From positions 1-64,000 of the forward strand of contig NW_026894338.1 of the NCBI RefSeq assembly GCF_032452875.1: 64,000 nucleotides of DNA. Reading direction: 5' to 3'. A model generated the notes under the pieces. The model was not told the DNA's origin, searched no databases, and worked only from the letters and a program-made list of their open reading frames with translations. The DNA is from Bos javanicus (Eukaryota; Chordata; Mammalia; Artiodactyla; Bovidae). Positions 20,367-34,042 of this stretch are shown in pieces. Every line of letters starts with the position of its first letter. Position 1 is the stretch's first letter. The position numbers were made by a program, and so were the translations under genes.

Positions 20367-21848
20367 CATGATCAGTGTATGATAGCAAACATGATCAGCG
20401 CATGATCAGTCACATGATCAGCGCCATTAAGTCACGTGATCACTACATGATAGTCATGTGATCAGTCCATGCTCAGTCACGGTATCAGTGCATGATCAGC
20501 CACGTGATCAGTGCATGATCAGCAAGGTGATCAGTGCATGATAGCCATGTGATCAGTGCATGATCAGTCACGTGATCAGTGCATGATCAGGCACGTGATC
20601 AGTGCATGATCAGCCACGTGATCAGTGCATGATCAGTCACCTGATGGGTGTATGATCAGTCACTGACCAGTACATGGTAGCTACATGATCATTGCATGAT
20701 CAGCCACGTGAGTAGTGCATGATAGCCACGTGATCAGTGCATGATCAGTCACGTGATCAGTGCATGATCAGTCACGTGATCAGTGCATGATCAGCCACGT
20801 GATCAGTGCATGATAGCCACGTGATCAGTGCATGATCAGTCACGTGATCAGTGCATGATCAGTCACGTGATCAGTGCATGATCAGCCACGTGATCAGTGC
20901 ATGATAGCCACGTGATCAGTGCATGATCAGCCACGTGATCAGTGCATGATAGCCACGTGATCAGTGCATGATCAGTCACGTGATCAGTGCATGATCAGTC
21001 ACGTGATCAGTGCATGATCAGCCACGTGATCAGTGCATGATCAATACGTGATCAGTGCATGATCAGTCACGTGATCAGTGCATGATAGCCACGTGATCAG
21101 TGCATGATCAGCCACGTGATCAGTGCATGATAGCCACGTGATCAGTGCATGATCAGTCACGTGATCAGTGCATGATCAGCCACGTGATCAGTGCATGATC
21201 AGCCACGTGATCAGTGCATGATCAGCCACGTGATCAGTGCATGATCAGTCACGTGATCAGTGCATGATCAGCCACGTGATCAGTGCATGATAGCCACGTG
21301 ATCAGTGCATGATCAGCCACGTGATCAGTGCATGATCAGCCACGTGATCAGTGCATGATCAGTCACGTGATCAGTGCATGATCAGTCACGTGATCAGTGC
21401 ATGATCATTTACGTGATCAGTGCATGATCAGTCACGTGACCAGTATATGGTAGCTACGTGATCATTCCATGACGAGCCACGTGAGCAGTGCATGATAGCC
21501 ACGTGATGTGTGCATGAGTTACGTGAGCAGAGTATGATCAGCCACGTGATCAGTGCATGAGTGCCACGTGATCAGTGCATGATATGTCACGTGACAGGTG
21601 TGTGATCAGCCACGTGAACAGTGCATGTTCAGCCACGTGATCAGTGCATGATAGCCACGTGATCAGTGCATGATCAGTTACGTGAGCAGTGTATGATCAG
21701 CCACGTGATCAGTGCATGGTCAGACACGTGAACAGTGTATGATCAGCCACGTGATCAGTGCATGATATCCAAGTGATCAGTGCATGATCATCACGTGATC
21801 AGTGTATGATCAGCCACGTGAACAGTGCATGCTCAGTCACGTGATCTG
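20367..21848 (+). repeat. Core satellite between D12 and D13
   Basis: 1,482 bp, exactly the length of its partner 30215-31696. The last 450 bp holds the conserved series gcatgagttacg, gagtgccacg, gacaggtgtgtg, catgttcagcc. Confidence 0.94.
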
Positions 21849-22090
21849 GGCCTGCTGAGCTGCGTGATTACTGTCTGCTCATCTGCTTGACAATTGCCAG
21901 CTGAGCTGCACGATTCCTGCCTGTCATCTGCTTGACAATTGCCAGCTGTGCTGCGTAATTCCTGCCTGCTCAGCTGCTTGATTATTGCCAGCTGAGCAGC
22001 ATGATTCCTCACACCTGAGTTCCATGATTATTGCCTGCTGACTGTTTGATTCGTGCCTACTCAGCTCTTTGTTTATTGCCTCCAGAGGCA
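21849..22090 (+). repeat. D module D13 (type C, new subtype)
   Basis: First module with gatctgggcc and cacacctgag. Its flank gatctgtcacatgattag also appears here first and marks most modules to the right. Confidence 0.93.
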
Positions 22091-23005
22091 CATGATCAGT
22101 GTATGATAGCAAACATGATCAGCGCATGATCAGTCACATGATCAGCGCCATTAAGTCACGTGATCACTACATGATAGTCATGTGATCAGTCCATGCTCAG
22201 TCACGGTATCAGTGCATGATCAGCCACGTGATCAGTGCATGATCTGTCACATGATTAGTGTATGATCATCCACGTGATCAGTGCATGGGCAGTCATGTGA
22301 TCAGTGCATGATATAGACGTGATCAGTGCATGATCAGTCTCGTGATCAGTGCATGATAGCCACGTGATCAGTGCATGATCAGTCACCTGATGGGTGTATG
22401 ATCATTCACGTGACCTGTACATGGTAGCTACATGATCATTGCATGATCAGCCACGTGAGTAGTGCATGATAGCCACGTGATCAGTGCATGATCAGTCACG
22501 TGATCAGTGCATGATCAGTCATGTGACCAGTACATGGTAGCTGCGTGATCATGCATGATCAGCCACGTGAGCAGTGCATGATAGCCACGTGATCAGTGCA
22601 TGATCAGTCACGTGATCAGTGCATGATCAGTCACGTGATCAGTGCATGATCAGCCACGTGATCAGTGCATGATCAGCCACGTGATCAGTGCATGATCAGC
22701 CACGTGATCAGTGCATGATAGCCACGTGATCAGTGCATGATCAGTCACGTGATCAGTGCATGATCAGTCACGTGATCAGTGCATGATCAGCCACGTGATC
22801 AGTGCATGATCAGTCATGTGTCAGTGCATGATAGCCCGTGATCAGTGCATGATCAGTCCCGTGATCAGTGCATGATCAGCCACGTGATCAGTGCATGATA
22901 GCCACGTGATCAGTGCATGATCAGTCACGTGATCAGTGCATGATCAGTCACGTGATCAGTGTGATCAGCCACGTGATCAGTGCATGATCAGTCACGTGAT
23001 CAGTG
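22091..23005 (+). repeat. Core satellite between D13 and D14
   Basis: Begins with the ctgtcacatgattag / gggcagtcatg / gatatagacg flank, then turns into core units. Confidence 0.92.
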
Positions 23006-23167
23006 CTGCTGCTGCTGATCCTGCATCTCTGCTTGACAATTCCTGCCTGCTCATCTACTTGATTATTGCCAGCTGAGCAGCATGATTTCTCAGAGCTGAG
23101 TTCCATGATTATAGCCTGCTGAGTGATTCCTGCGTACTCAGCTCTATGTTCATTGCCTCCAGAGGCA
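23006..23167 (+). repeat. D module D14 (truncated, rearranged)
   Basis: About 160 bp. The left part is compressed to gctgctgctgctgatcctgc, losing two pairs compared with D8. The right part matches D8 (gattatagcctgct, gctctatgttc). Confidence 0.88.
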
Positions 23168-25366
23168 CATGATCAGTGTATGACACCAAACATGATCAGT
23201 GCATGATCAGTCACATGATCAGTGCATGATAAGCCACGTGATCAGTGCATGATCAATTACGTGATCAGTGCATGATCAGTCACGTGATCAGTGCATGGTA
23301 GCTACGTGATCAGTGCATGATCAGCCACGTGATCAGTGCATGATAGCCACGTGATCAGTGCATGATCAGCCACGTGATCAGTGCATGATCAGTCACGTGA
23401 TCAGTGCATGATCATCCACGTGATCAGTGCATGATCAGTCACGTGATCAGTGCATGATATAGCCGTGATCAGTGCATGATCAGTCACGTGATCAGTGCAT
23501 GATAGCCACGTGATCAGTGCATGATCAGTCACGTGATCATGTGTGATCAGCCACGTGATCAGTGCATGATCAGCCACGTGATCAGTGCATGATCAATCAC
23601 GTGATCAGTGCATGATCAGTCACGTGATCAGTACATGGTAGCTACGTGATCAGTGCATGATCAGCCACGTGATCAGTGCATGATAGCCACGTGATCAGTG
23701 CATGATCAGTCACGTGATCAGTGCATGATCAGTCACGTGATCATGCATGATCACGTGATCAGTGCATGATCAGTCACGTGATCAGTGCATGGTAGCTCAT
23801 GATCATTGCATGACAGCCACGTGATCAGTGCATGATAGCCACGTGATCAGTGCATGATCAGTTACGTGATCAGTGCATGATCAGCCACGTGATCAGTGCA
23901 TGATGCCACGTGATCAGTGCATGATAGTCACGTGACAGTGCATGATCAGCCACGTGATCAGTGCATGATCAGCCACGTGATCAGTGCATGATAGCCACGT
24001 GATCAGTGCATGATCAGTCACGTGATCAGTGCATGATCAGCCACGTGATCAGTGCATGATCAGACACGTGATCAGTGCATGATCAGCCACGTGATCAGTG
24101 CATGATAGCCACGTGATCAGTGCATGATCAGTCACGTGATCAGTGCATGATCAGTCACGTGATCAGTGCATGATCAGCCACGTGATCAGTGCATGATCAA
24201 TTACGTGATCAGTGCATGATCAGTCACGTGACCAGTACATGGTTGCTACGTGATCATTGCATGATCAGCCACGTGAGCAGTGCATGATAGCCACGTGATC
24301 AGTGCATGATCAGTCACGTGATCAGTGCATGATCAGTCACGTGATCAGTGCATGATCATTTACGTGATCAGTGCATGATCAGTCACGTGACCAGTATATG
24401 GTAGCTACGTGATCAGTGCATGATCAGCCACGTGATCAGTGCATGATCAGCCACGTGATCAGTGCATGATCAGTCACGTGATCAGTGCATGATCAGCCAC
24501 GTGATCAGTGCATGATAGCCACGTGATCAGTGCATGATCAGTCACGTGATCAGTGCATGATCAGTCACGTGATCAGTGCATGATCAGCACGTGATCAGTG
24601 CATGATCAGTCATGTGTCAGTGCATGATAGCCCGTGATCAGTGCATGATCAGTCACGTGATCAGTGCATGATCAGCCACGTGATCAGTGCATGATAGCCA
24701 CGTGATCAGTGCATGATCAGTCACGTGATCAGTGCATGATCAGCCACGTGATCAGTGCATGATAGCCACGTGATCAGTGCATGACAGTCACGTGATCAGT
24801 GCATGATCAGTCACGTGATCAGTGCATGATAGCCACGTGATCAGTGCATGATCAGTCACGTGATCAGTGCATGATCAGTCACGTGACCAGTACATGGTAG
24901 CTACGTGATCATTGCATGATCAGCCACGTGATCAGTGCATGATAGCCACGTGATCAGTGCATGATCAGTCACGTGATCAGTGCATGATCAGTCACGTGAT
25001 CAGTGCATGATAGCTGCGTGATCATGCATGATCAGCCACGTGATCAGTGCATGATAGCCACGTGATCAGTGCATGATCAGCCACGTGATCAGTGCATGAT
25101 CAGTCACGTGATCAGTGCATGATCAGCCACGTGATCAGTGCATGATCAGCCACGTGATCAGTGCATGATCAGCCACGTGATCAGTGCATGATAGCCACGT
25201 GATCAGTGCATGATCAGTCACGTGATCAGTGCATGATCAGCCACGTGATCAGTGCATGATCAGCCACGTGATCAGTGCATGATAGCCACGTGATCAGTGC
25301 ATGATCAGTCACGTGATCAGTGTGTGATCAGCCACGTGAACAGTGCATGCTCAGTCACGTGATCAG
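23168..25366 (+). repeat. Core satellite between D14 and D15
   Basis: 2,199 bp, two bases longer than its partner 12980-15176. Contains the markers gatcaattacg and tggttgctacg. Confidence 0.93.
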
Positions 25367-25602
25367 GGCCTGCTGAGCTGCGTGATTACTGTCTGCTCAT
25401 CTCTTGACAATTGCCAGCTGAGCTGCACGATTCCTGCCTGTCATCTCTTGACAATTGCCACCTGTGCTGCGTAATTCCTGCCTGCTCATCTACTTGATTA
25501 TTGCCAGCTGAGCAGCATGATTTCTCAGAGCTGAGTTCCATGATTAGTGCCTGCTGACTGATTCGTGCCTACTCAGCTCTTTGTTCATTGCCTCCAGATG
25601 CA
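25367..25602 (+). repeat. D module D15 (type B)
   Basis: Has the ctcatctcttgac loss twice, once more than D9, and the ccagatgcac end. Confidence 0.92.
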
Positions 25603-26159
25603 CATGATCAGTGTATGACACCAAACATGATCAGCACATGATCAGTCACATGATCAGTGCATGATAAGCCACGTGATCAGTGCATGATCAGTTACGTGAT
25701 CAGTGCATGATCAGTCACGTGATCAGTGCATGGTAGCTGCGTGATCAGTGCATGATCAGCCACGTGATCAGTGCATGATAGCCACGTGATCAGTGCATGA
25801 TCAGTCACGTGATCAGTGCATGATCAGTCACGTGATCAGTGCATGATCAGCCACGTGATCAGTGCATGATCAGTCACGTGATCAGTGCATGATCAGTCAC
25901 GTGATCAGTGCATGATAGCCACGTGATCAGTGCATGATCAGCCACGTGATCAGTGCATGATCAGCCACGTGATCAGTGCATGATCAGTTACGTGAGCAGT
26001 GTATGATCAGCCACGTGATCAGTGCATGGTCAGACACGTGAACAGTGTATGATCAGCCACGTGATCAGTGCATGATATCCAAGTGATCAGTGCATGATCA
26101 ATCACGTGATCAGTGTATGATCAGCCACGTGAACAGTGCATGCTCAGTCACGTGATCAG
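25603..26159 (+). repeat. Core satellite between D15 and D16
   Basis: 557 bp. Ends in gatatccaagtg and gatcaatcacg, as before D10. Confidence 0.93.
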
Positions 26160-26401
26160 GGCCTGCTGAGCTGCGTGATTACTGTCTGCTCATCTGCTTG
26201 ACAATTGCCAGCTGAGCTGCACGATTCCTGCCTGTCATCTGCTTGACAATTGCCAGCTGTGCTGCGTAATTCCTGCCTGCTCAGCTGCTTGATTATTGCC
26301 AGCTGAGCAGCATGATTCCTCACAGCTGAGTTCCATGATTATTGCCTGCTGACTGTTTGATTCGTGCCTACTCAGCTCTTTGTTTATTGCCTCCAGAGGC
26401 A
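26160..26401 (+). repeat. D module D16 (type C)
   Basis: Counterpart of D10, sharing the aaacatgatcagtgc flank. Confidence 0.93.
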
Positions 26402-27590
26402 CATGATCAGTGTATGATAGCAAACATGATCAGTGCATGATCAGTCACATGATCAGCGCCATTAAGTCACGTGATCACTACATGATAGTCATGTGATCAG
26501 TCCATGCTCAGTCACGGTATCAGTGCATGATCAGCCACGTGATCAGTGCATGATAGCCACGTGATCAGTGCATGATCAGCCACGTGATCAGTGCATGATC
26601 AGCCACGTGATCAGTGCATGACAGTACGTGATCAGTGCATGATCAGTCACGTGATCAGTGCATGATCAGGCACGTGATCAGTGCATGATCAGCCACGTGA
26701 TCAGTGCATGATAGCCACGTGATCAGTGCATGATCAGTCACGTGATCAGTGCATGATCAGTCACGTGACCAGTACATGGTAGCTACGTGATCATTGCATG
26801 ATCAGCCACGTGATAGTGCATGATAGCCACGTGATCAGTGCATGATCAGTCACGTGATCAGTGCATGATCAGTCATGTGATCAGTGCATGATCAGGCACG
26901 TGATCAGTGCATGATCAGCCACGTGATCAGTGCATGATAGCCACGTGATCAGTGCATGATCAGCCACGTGATCAGTGCATGATCAGTCACGTGATCAGTG
27001 CATGATCAGTCACGTGATCAGTGCATGATAGCTGCGTGATCAGTGCATGATCAGCCACGTGATCAGTGCATGATAGCCACGTGATCAGTGCATGATCAGT
27101 CACGTGATCAGTGCATGATCAGTCACGTGATCAGTGCATGATCAGCCACGTGATCAGTGCATGATCAGTTACGTGATCAGTGCATGATCAGTCACGTGAC
27201 CAGTGCATGGTAGCTACGTGATCAGTGCATGATCAGCCACGTGATCAGTGCATGATAGCCACGTGATCAGTGCATGATCAGTCACGTGATCAGTGCATGA
27301 TCAGCCACGTGATCAGTGCATGATCAGCCACGTGATCAGTGCATGATCAGTCACGTGATCAGTGCATGATCAGCCACGTGATCAGTGCATGATCAGCCAC
27401 GTGATCAGTGCATGATAGCCACGTGATCAGTGCATGATCAGTTACGTGAGCAGTGTATGATCAGCCACGTGATCAGTGCATGATCAGACACGTGATCAGT
27501 GCATGATCAGCCACGTGATCAGTGCATGATCATCACGTGATCAGTGTATGATCAGCCACGTGAACAGTGCATGCTCAGTCACGTGATCAG
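26402..27590 (+). repeat. Core satellite between D16 and D17
   Basis: 1,189 bp, 24 bp shorter than its partner. Largely homogeneous core. Confidence 0.93.
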
Positions 27591-27832
27591 GGCCTGCTGA
27601 GCTGCGTGATTACTGTCTGCTCATCTGCTTGACAATTGCCAGCTGAGCTGCACGATTCCTGCCTGTCATCTGCTTGACAATTGCCAGCTGTGCTGCGTAA
27701 TTCCTGCCTGCTCAGCTGCTTGATTATTGCCAGCTGAGCAGCATGATTCCTCACAGCTGAGTTCCATGATTATTGCCTGCTGACTGTTTGATTCGTGCCT
27801 ACTCAGCTCTTTGTTTATTGCCTCCAGAGGCA
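27591..27832 (+). repeat. D module D17 (type C)
   Basis: Counterpart of D11 with the same gatcagccaggtg flank; gatcagggcc / cacagctgag subtype. Confidence 0.93.
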
Positions 27833-29972
27833 CATGATCAGTGTATGATAGCAAACATGATCAGCGCATGATCAGTCACATGATCAGCGCCATTAAGTCA
27901 CGTGATCACTACATGATAGTCATGTGATCAGTCCATGCTCAGTCACGGTATCAGTGCATGATCAGCCACGTGATCAGTGCATGATCAGCCAGGTGATCAG
28001 TGCATGATAGCCATGTGATCAGTGCATGATCAGTCACGTGATCAGTGCATGATCAGTCACGTGATCAGTGCATGATCAGCCACGTGATCAGTGCATGATC
28101 AGTCACCTGATGGGTGTATGATCAGTCACGTGACCAGTACATGGTAGCTACATGATCATTGCATGATCAGCCACGTGAGTAGTGCATGATAGCCACGTGA
28201 TCAGTGCATGATCAGTCACGTGATCAGTGCATGATCAGTCACGTGATCAGTGCATGATCAGCCACGTGATCAGTGCATGATAGCCACGTGATCAGTGCAT
28301 GATCAGTCACGTGATCAGTGCATGATCAGTCACGTGATCAGTGCATGATCAGCCACGTGATCAGTGCATGATAGCCACGTGATCAGTGCATGATCAGCCA
28401 CGTGATCAGTGCATGATAGCCACGTGATCAGTGCATGATCAGTCACGTGATCAGTGCATGATCAGCCACGTGATCAGTGCATGATAGTCACGTGATCAGT
28501 GCATGATCAATTACGTGATCAGTGCATGATCAGTCACGTGATCAGTGCATGATAGCTACGTGATCAGTGCATGATCAGCCACGTGATCAGTGCATGATAG
28601 CCACGTGATCAGTGCATGATCAGTCACGTGATCAGTGCATGATCAGCCACGTGATCAGTGCATGATCAGCCACGTGATCAGTGCATGATCAGTCACGTGA
28701 TCAGTGCATGATCAGTCACGTGATCAGTGCATGATCAGTCACGTGATCAGTGCATGATCAGCCACGTGATCAGTGCATGATAGCCACGTGATCAGTGCAT
28801 GATCAGCCACGTGATCAGTGCATGATCAGTCACGTGATCAGTGCATGATCAGTCACGTGATCAGTGCATGATCAGCCACGTGATCAGTGCATGATCAGCC
28901 ACGTGATCAGTGCATGATCAGCCACGTGATCAGTGCATGATAGCCACGTGATCAGTGCATGATCAGTCACGTGATCAGTGCATGATCAGCCACGTGATCA
29001 GTGCATGATCAGTCACGTGATCAGTGCATGATAGCCACGTGATCAGTGCATGATCAGCCACGTGATCAGTGCATGATCAGCCACGTGATCAGTGCATGAT
29101 CAGCCACGTGATCAGTGCATGATGCCACGTGATCAGTGCATGATCAGTCACGTGATCAGTGCATGATCAGCACGTGATCAGTGCATGATCAGCCACGTGA
29201 TCAGTGCATGATAGCCACGTGATCAGTGCATGATCAGTCACGTGATCAGTGCATGATCAGTCACGTGACAGTACATGGCTACGTGATCAGTGCATGATCA
29301 GCCACGTGATCAGTGCATGATAGCCACGTGATCAGTGCATGATCAGTCACGTGATCAGTGCATGATCAGTCATGTGATCAGTGCATGATCAGTCACGTGA
29401 TCAGTGCATGATCAGCCACGTGATCAGTGCATGATAGCCACGTGATCAGTGCATGATCAGTCACGTGATCAGTGCATGATCAGTCACGTGATCAGTGCAT
29501 GATCAGCCACGTGATCAGTGCATGATCAGTTACGTGATCAGTGCATGATCAGTCACGTGATCAGTGCATGGTAGCTACGTGATCAGTGCATGATCAGCCA
29601 CGTGATCAGTGCATGATAGCCACGTGATCAGTGCATGATCAGTCACGTGATCAGTGCATGATCAGCCACGTGATCAGTGCATGATCAGCCACGTGATCAG
29701 TGCATGATCAGTCACGTGATCAGTGCATGATAGCCACGTGATCAGTGCATGATCAGCCACGTGATCAGTGCATGATAGCCACGTGATCAGTGCATGATCA
29801 GTTACGTGAGCAGTGTATGATCAGCCACGTGATCAGTGCATGGTCAGACACGTGATCAGTGCATGATCAGCCACGTGATCAGTGCATGATAGTCACGTGA
29901 TCAGTGCATGATCATCACGTGATCAGTGTATGATCAGCCACGTGAACAGTGCATGCTCAGTCACGTGATCAG
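27833..29972 (+). repeat. Core satellite between D17 and D18
   Basis: 2,140 bp. Contains the compressed marker gacagtacatggctacg (about 29270), from which part of tggtagctacg has dropped. Confidence 0.94.
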
Positions 29973-30214
29973 GGCCTGCTGAGCTGCGTGATTACTGTCT
30001 GCTCATCTGCTTGACAATTGCCAGCTGAGCTGCACGATTCCTGCCTGTCATCTGCTTGACAATTGCCAGCTGTGCTGCGTAATTCCTGCCTGCTCAGCTG
30101 CTTGATTATTGCCAGCTGAGCAGCATGATTCCTCACAGCTGAGTTCCATGATTATTGCCTGCTGACTGTTTGATTCGTGCCTACTCAGCTCTTTGTTTAT
30201 TGCCTCCAGAGGCA
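29973..30214 (+). repeat. D module D18 (type C)
   Basis: Counterpart of D12, but its flank gatcagccaggtg lacks the D12 change. Confidence 0.93.
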
Positions 30215-31696
30215 CATGATCAGTGTATGATAGCAAACATGATCAGCGCATGATCAGTCACATGATCAGCGCCATTAAGTCACGTGATCACTACATGATA
30301 GTCATGTGATCAGTCCATGCTCAGTCACGGTATCAGTGCATGATCAGCCACGTGATCAGTGCATGATCAGCCAGGTGATCAGTGCATGATAGCCATGTGA
30401 TCAGTGCATGATCAGTCACGTGATCAGTGCATGATCAGTCACGTGATCAGTGCATGATCAGCCACGTGATCAGTGCATGATCAGTCACCTGATGGGTGTA
30501 TGATCAGTCACGTGACCAGTACATGGTAGCTACATGATCATTGCATGATCAGCCACGTGAGTAGTGCATGATAGCCACGTGATCAGTGCATGATCAGTCA
30601 CGTGATCAGTGCATGATCAGTCACGTGACAGTGCATGATCAGCCACGTGATCAGTGCATGATAGCCACGTGATCAGTGCATGATCAGTCACGTGATCAGT
30701 GCATGATCAGTCACGTGATCAGTGCATGATCAGCCACGTGATCAGTGCATGATAGCCACGTGATCAGTGCATGATCAGCCACGTGATCAGTGCATGATAG
30801 CCACGTGATCAGTGCATGATCAGTCACGTGATCAGTGCATGATCAGCCACGTGATCAGTGCATGATCAGCCACGTGATCAGTGCATGATCAATTACGTGA
30901 TCAGTGCATGATCAGTCACGTGATCAGTGCATGATAGCTACGTGATCAGTGCATGATCAGCCACGTGATCAGTGCATGATAGCCACGTGATCAGTGCATG
31001 ATCAGTCACGTGATCAGTGCATGATCAGCCACGTGATCAGTGCATGATCAGCCACGTGATCAGTGCATGATCAGTCACGTGATCAGTGCATGATCAGTCA
31101 CGTGATCAGTGCATGATCAGCCACGTGATCAGTGCATGATAGCCACGTGATCAGTGCATGATCAGCCACGTGATCAGTGCATGATCAGCCACGTGATCAG
31201 TGCATGATCAGTCACGTGATCAGTGCATGATCAGCCACGTGATCAGTGCATGATCATTTACGTGATCAGTGCATGATCAGTCACGTGACCAGTATATGGT
31301 AGCTACGTGATCATTCCATGACAGCCACGTGAGCAGTGCATGATAGCCACGTGATGTGTGCATGAGTTACGTGAGCAGAGTATGATCAGCCACGTGATCA
31401 GTGCATGAGTGCCACGTGATCAGTGCATGATATGTCACGTGACAGGTGTGTGATCAGCCACGTGAACAGTGCATGTTCAGCCACGTGATCAGTGCATGAT
31501 AGCCACGTGATCAGTGCATGATCAGTTACGTGAGCAGTGTATGATCAGCCACGTGATCAGTGCATGGTCAGACACGTGAACAGTGTATGATCAGCCACGT
31601 GATCAGTGCATGATATCCAAGTGATCAGTGCATGATCATCACGTGATCAGTGTATGATCAGCCACGTGAACAGTGCATGCTCAGTCACGTGATCTG
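30215..31696 (+). repeat. Core satellite between D18 and D19
   Basis: 1,482 bp. The gatcattta marker and the conserved approach series occupy the right 450 bp. Confidence 0.94.
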
Positions 31697-31938
31697 GGCC
31701 TGCTGAGCTGCGTGATTACTGTCTGCTCATCTGCTTGACAATTGCCAGCTGAGCTGCACGATTCCTGCCTGTCATCTGCTTGACAATTGCCAGCTGTGCT
31801 GCGTAATTCCTGCCTGCTCAGCTGCTTGATTATTGCCAGCTGAGCAGCATGATTCCTCACACCTGAGTTCCATGATTATTGCCTGCTGACTGTTTGATTC
31901 GTGCCTACTCAGCTCTTTGTTTATTGCCTCCAGAGGCA
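31697..31938 (+). repeat. D module D19 (type C, new subtype)
   Basis: gatctgggcc / cacacctgag, flank cacatgattag, matching D13. It starts what looks like a third HOR-B unit that then departs from the pattern. Confidence 0.93.
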
Positions 31939-33800
31939 CATGATCAGTGTATGATAGCAAACATGATCAGCGCATGATCAGTCACATGATCAGCGCCATT
32001 AAGTCACGTGATCACTACATGATAGTCATGTGATCAGTCCATGCTCAGTCACGGTATCAGTGCATGATCAGCCACGTGATCAGTGCATGATCTGTCACAT
32101 GATTAGTGTATGATCATCCACGTGATCAGTGCATGGGCAGTCATGTGATCAGTGCATGATATAGACGTGATCAGTGCATGATCAGTCTCGTGATCAGTGC
32201 ATGATAGCCACGTGATCAGTGCATGATCAGTCACCTGATGGGTGTATGATCATTCACGTGACCTGTACATGGTAGCTACATGATCATTGCATGATCAGCC
32301 ACGTGAGTAGTGCATGATAGCCACGTGATCAGTGCATGATCAGTCACGTGATCAGTGCATGATCAGTCATGTGACCAGTACATGGTAGCTGCGTGATCAT
32401 GGCATGATCAGCCACGTGAGCAGTGCATGATAGCCACGTGATCAGTGCATGATCAGACACGTGATCAGTGCATGATCAGTCACGTGATCAGTGCATGATC
32501 AGCCACGTGATCAGTGCATGATCAGGCACGTGATCAGTGTATGATCAGCCACGTGATCAGTGCATGATAGCCACGTGATCAGTGCATGATCAGTCACGTG
32601 ATCAGTGCATGATCAGTCACGTGATCAGTGCATGATCAGCCACGTGATCAGTGCATGATCAGCCACGTGATCAGTGCATGATCAATCACGTGATCAGTGC
32701 ATGATCAGTCACGTGACCAGTGCATGGTAGCTACGTGATCAGTGCATGATCAGCCACGTGATCAGTGCATGATAGCCACGTGATCAGTGCATGATAGCCA
32801 CGTGATCAGTGCATGATCAGTCACGTGATCGTGTGTGATCAGCCACGTGATCAGTGCATGATCAGTCACGTGATCAGTGCATGATCAGCCACGTGATCAG
32901 TGCATGATCAGTCACGTGATCAGTGCATGATAGCACGTGATCAGTGCATGATCAGCCACGTGATCAGTGCATGATCAGCCACGTGATCAGTGCATGATAG
33001 CCACGTGATCAGTGCATGATCAGTCACGTGATACATGTGTGATCAGCCACGTGATCAGTGCATGATCAGCCACGTGATCAGTGCATGATCAATTACGTGA
33101 TCAGTGCATGATCAGTCACGTGACCAGTACATGGTTGCTACGTGATCGTGCATGATCAGCCACGTGATCAGTGCATGATAGCCACGTGATCAGTGCATGA
33201 TCAGTCACGTGATCAGTGCATGATCAGTCACGTGATCAGTGCATGATCATTTACGTGATCAGTGCATGATCAGTCACGTGACCAGTATATGGTAGCTACG
33301 TGATCATGCATGATCAGCCACGTGATCAGTGCATGATAGCCACGTGATGTGCATGAGTTACGTGATCAGTGCATGATCAGCCACGTGATCAGTGCATGAG
33401 TGCCACGTGATCAGTGCATGATAGTCACGTGACAGTGCATGATCAGCCACGTGATCAGTGCATGATCAGCCACGTGATCAGTGCATGATAGCCACGTGAT
33501 CAGTGCATGATCAGTCACGTGATCAGTGCATGATCAGTCACGTGATCAGTGCATGATCAGCCACGTGATCAGTGCATGATCAGCCACGTGATCAGTGCAT
33601 GATCAGCCACGTGATCAGTGCATGATCAGTTACGTGAGCAGTGTATGATCAGCCACGTGATCAGTGCATGGTCAGACACGTGAACAGTGTATGATCAGCC
33701 ACGTGATCAGTGCATGATATCCAAGTGATCAGTGCATGATCATCACGTGATCAGTGTATGATCAGCCACGTGAACAGTGCATGCTCAGTCACGTGATCTG
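31939..33800 (+). repeat. Core satellite between D19 and D20
   Basis: 1,862 bp. Markers gatcaattacg (about 33089) and gatcatttacg (about 33247) lie one seven-unit step apart. Confidence 0.93.
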
Positions 33801-34042
33801 GGCCTGCTGAGCTGCGTGATTACTGTCTGCTCATCTGCTTGACAATTGCCAGCTGAGCTGCACGATTCCTGCCTGTCATCTGCTTGACAATTGCCAGCTG
33901 TGCTGCGTAATTCCTGCCTGCTCAGCTGCTTGATTATTGCCAGCTGAGCAGCATGATTCCTCACACCTGAGTTCCATGATTATTGCCTGCTGACTGTTTG
34001 ATTCGTGCCTACTCAGCTCTTTGTTTATTGCCTCCAGAGGCA
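33801..34042 (+). repeat. D module D20 (type C, new subtype)
   Basis: gatctgggcc / cacacctgag. Flank reads cacaagattag. Confidence 0.93.

Larger units (their letters stand above)
11589..21848 (+). repeat. Higher-order repeat B, copy 1 (10,260 bp)
   Basis: Contains D7, D8 (short), D9, D10, D11 and D12 with characteristic spacing. The same series of module types recurs in the next 9.85 kb. Edges were placed arbitrarily at D-module starts. Confidence 0.85.
21849..31696 (+). repeat. Higher-order repeat B, copy 2 (9,848 bp)
   Basis: Contains D13, D14 (short), D15, D16, D17 and D18. Spacer lengths against copy 1: 915/959, 2199/2197, 557/556, 1189/1213, 2140/2459 and 1482/1482. Most of the 412-bp difference is one 319-bp gap (about 14 units) between D17 and D18. 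Confidence 0.85.
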
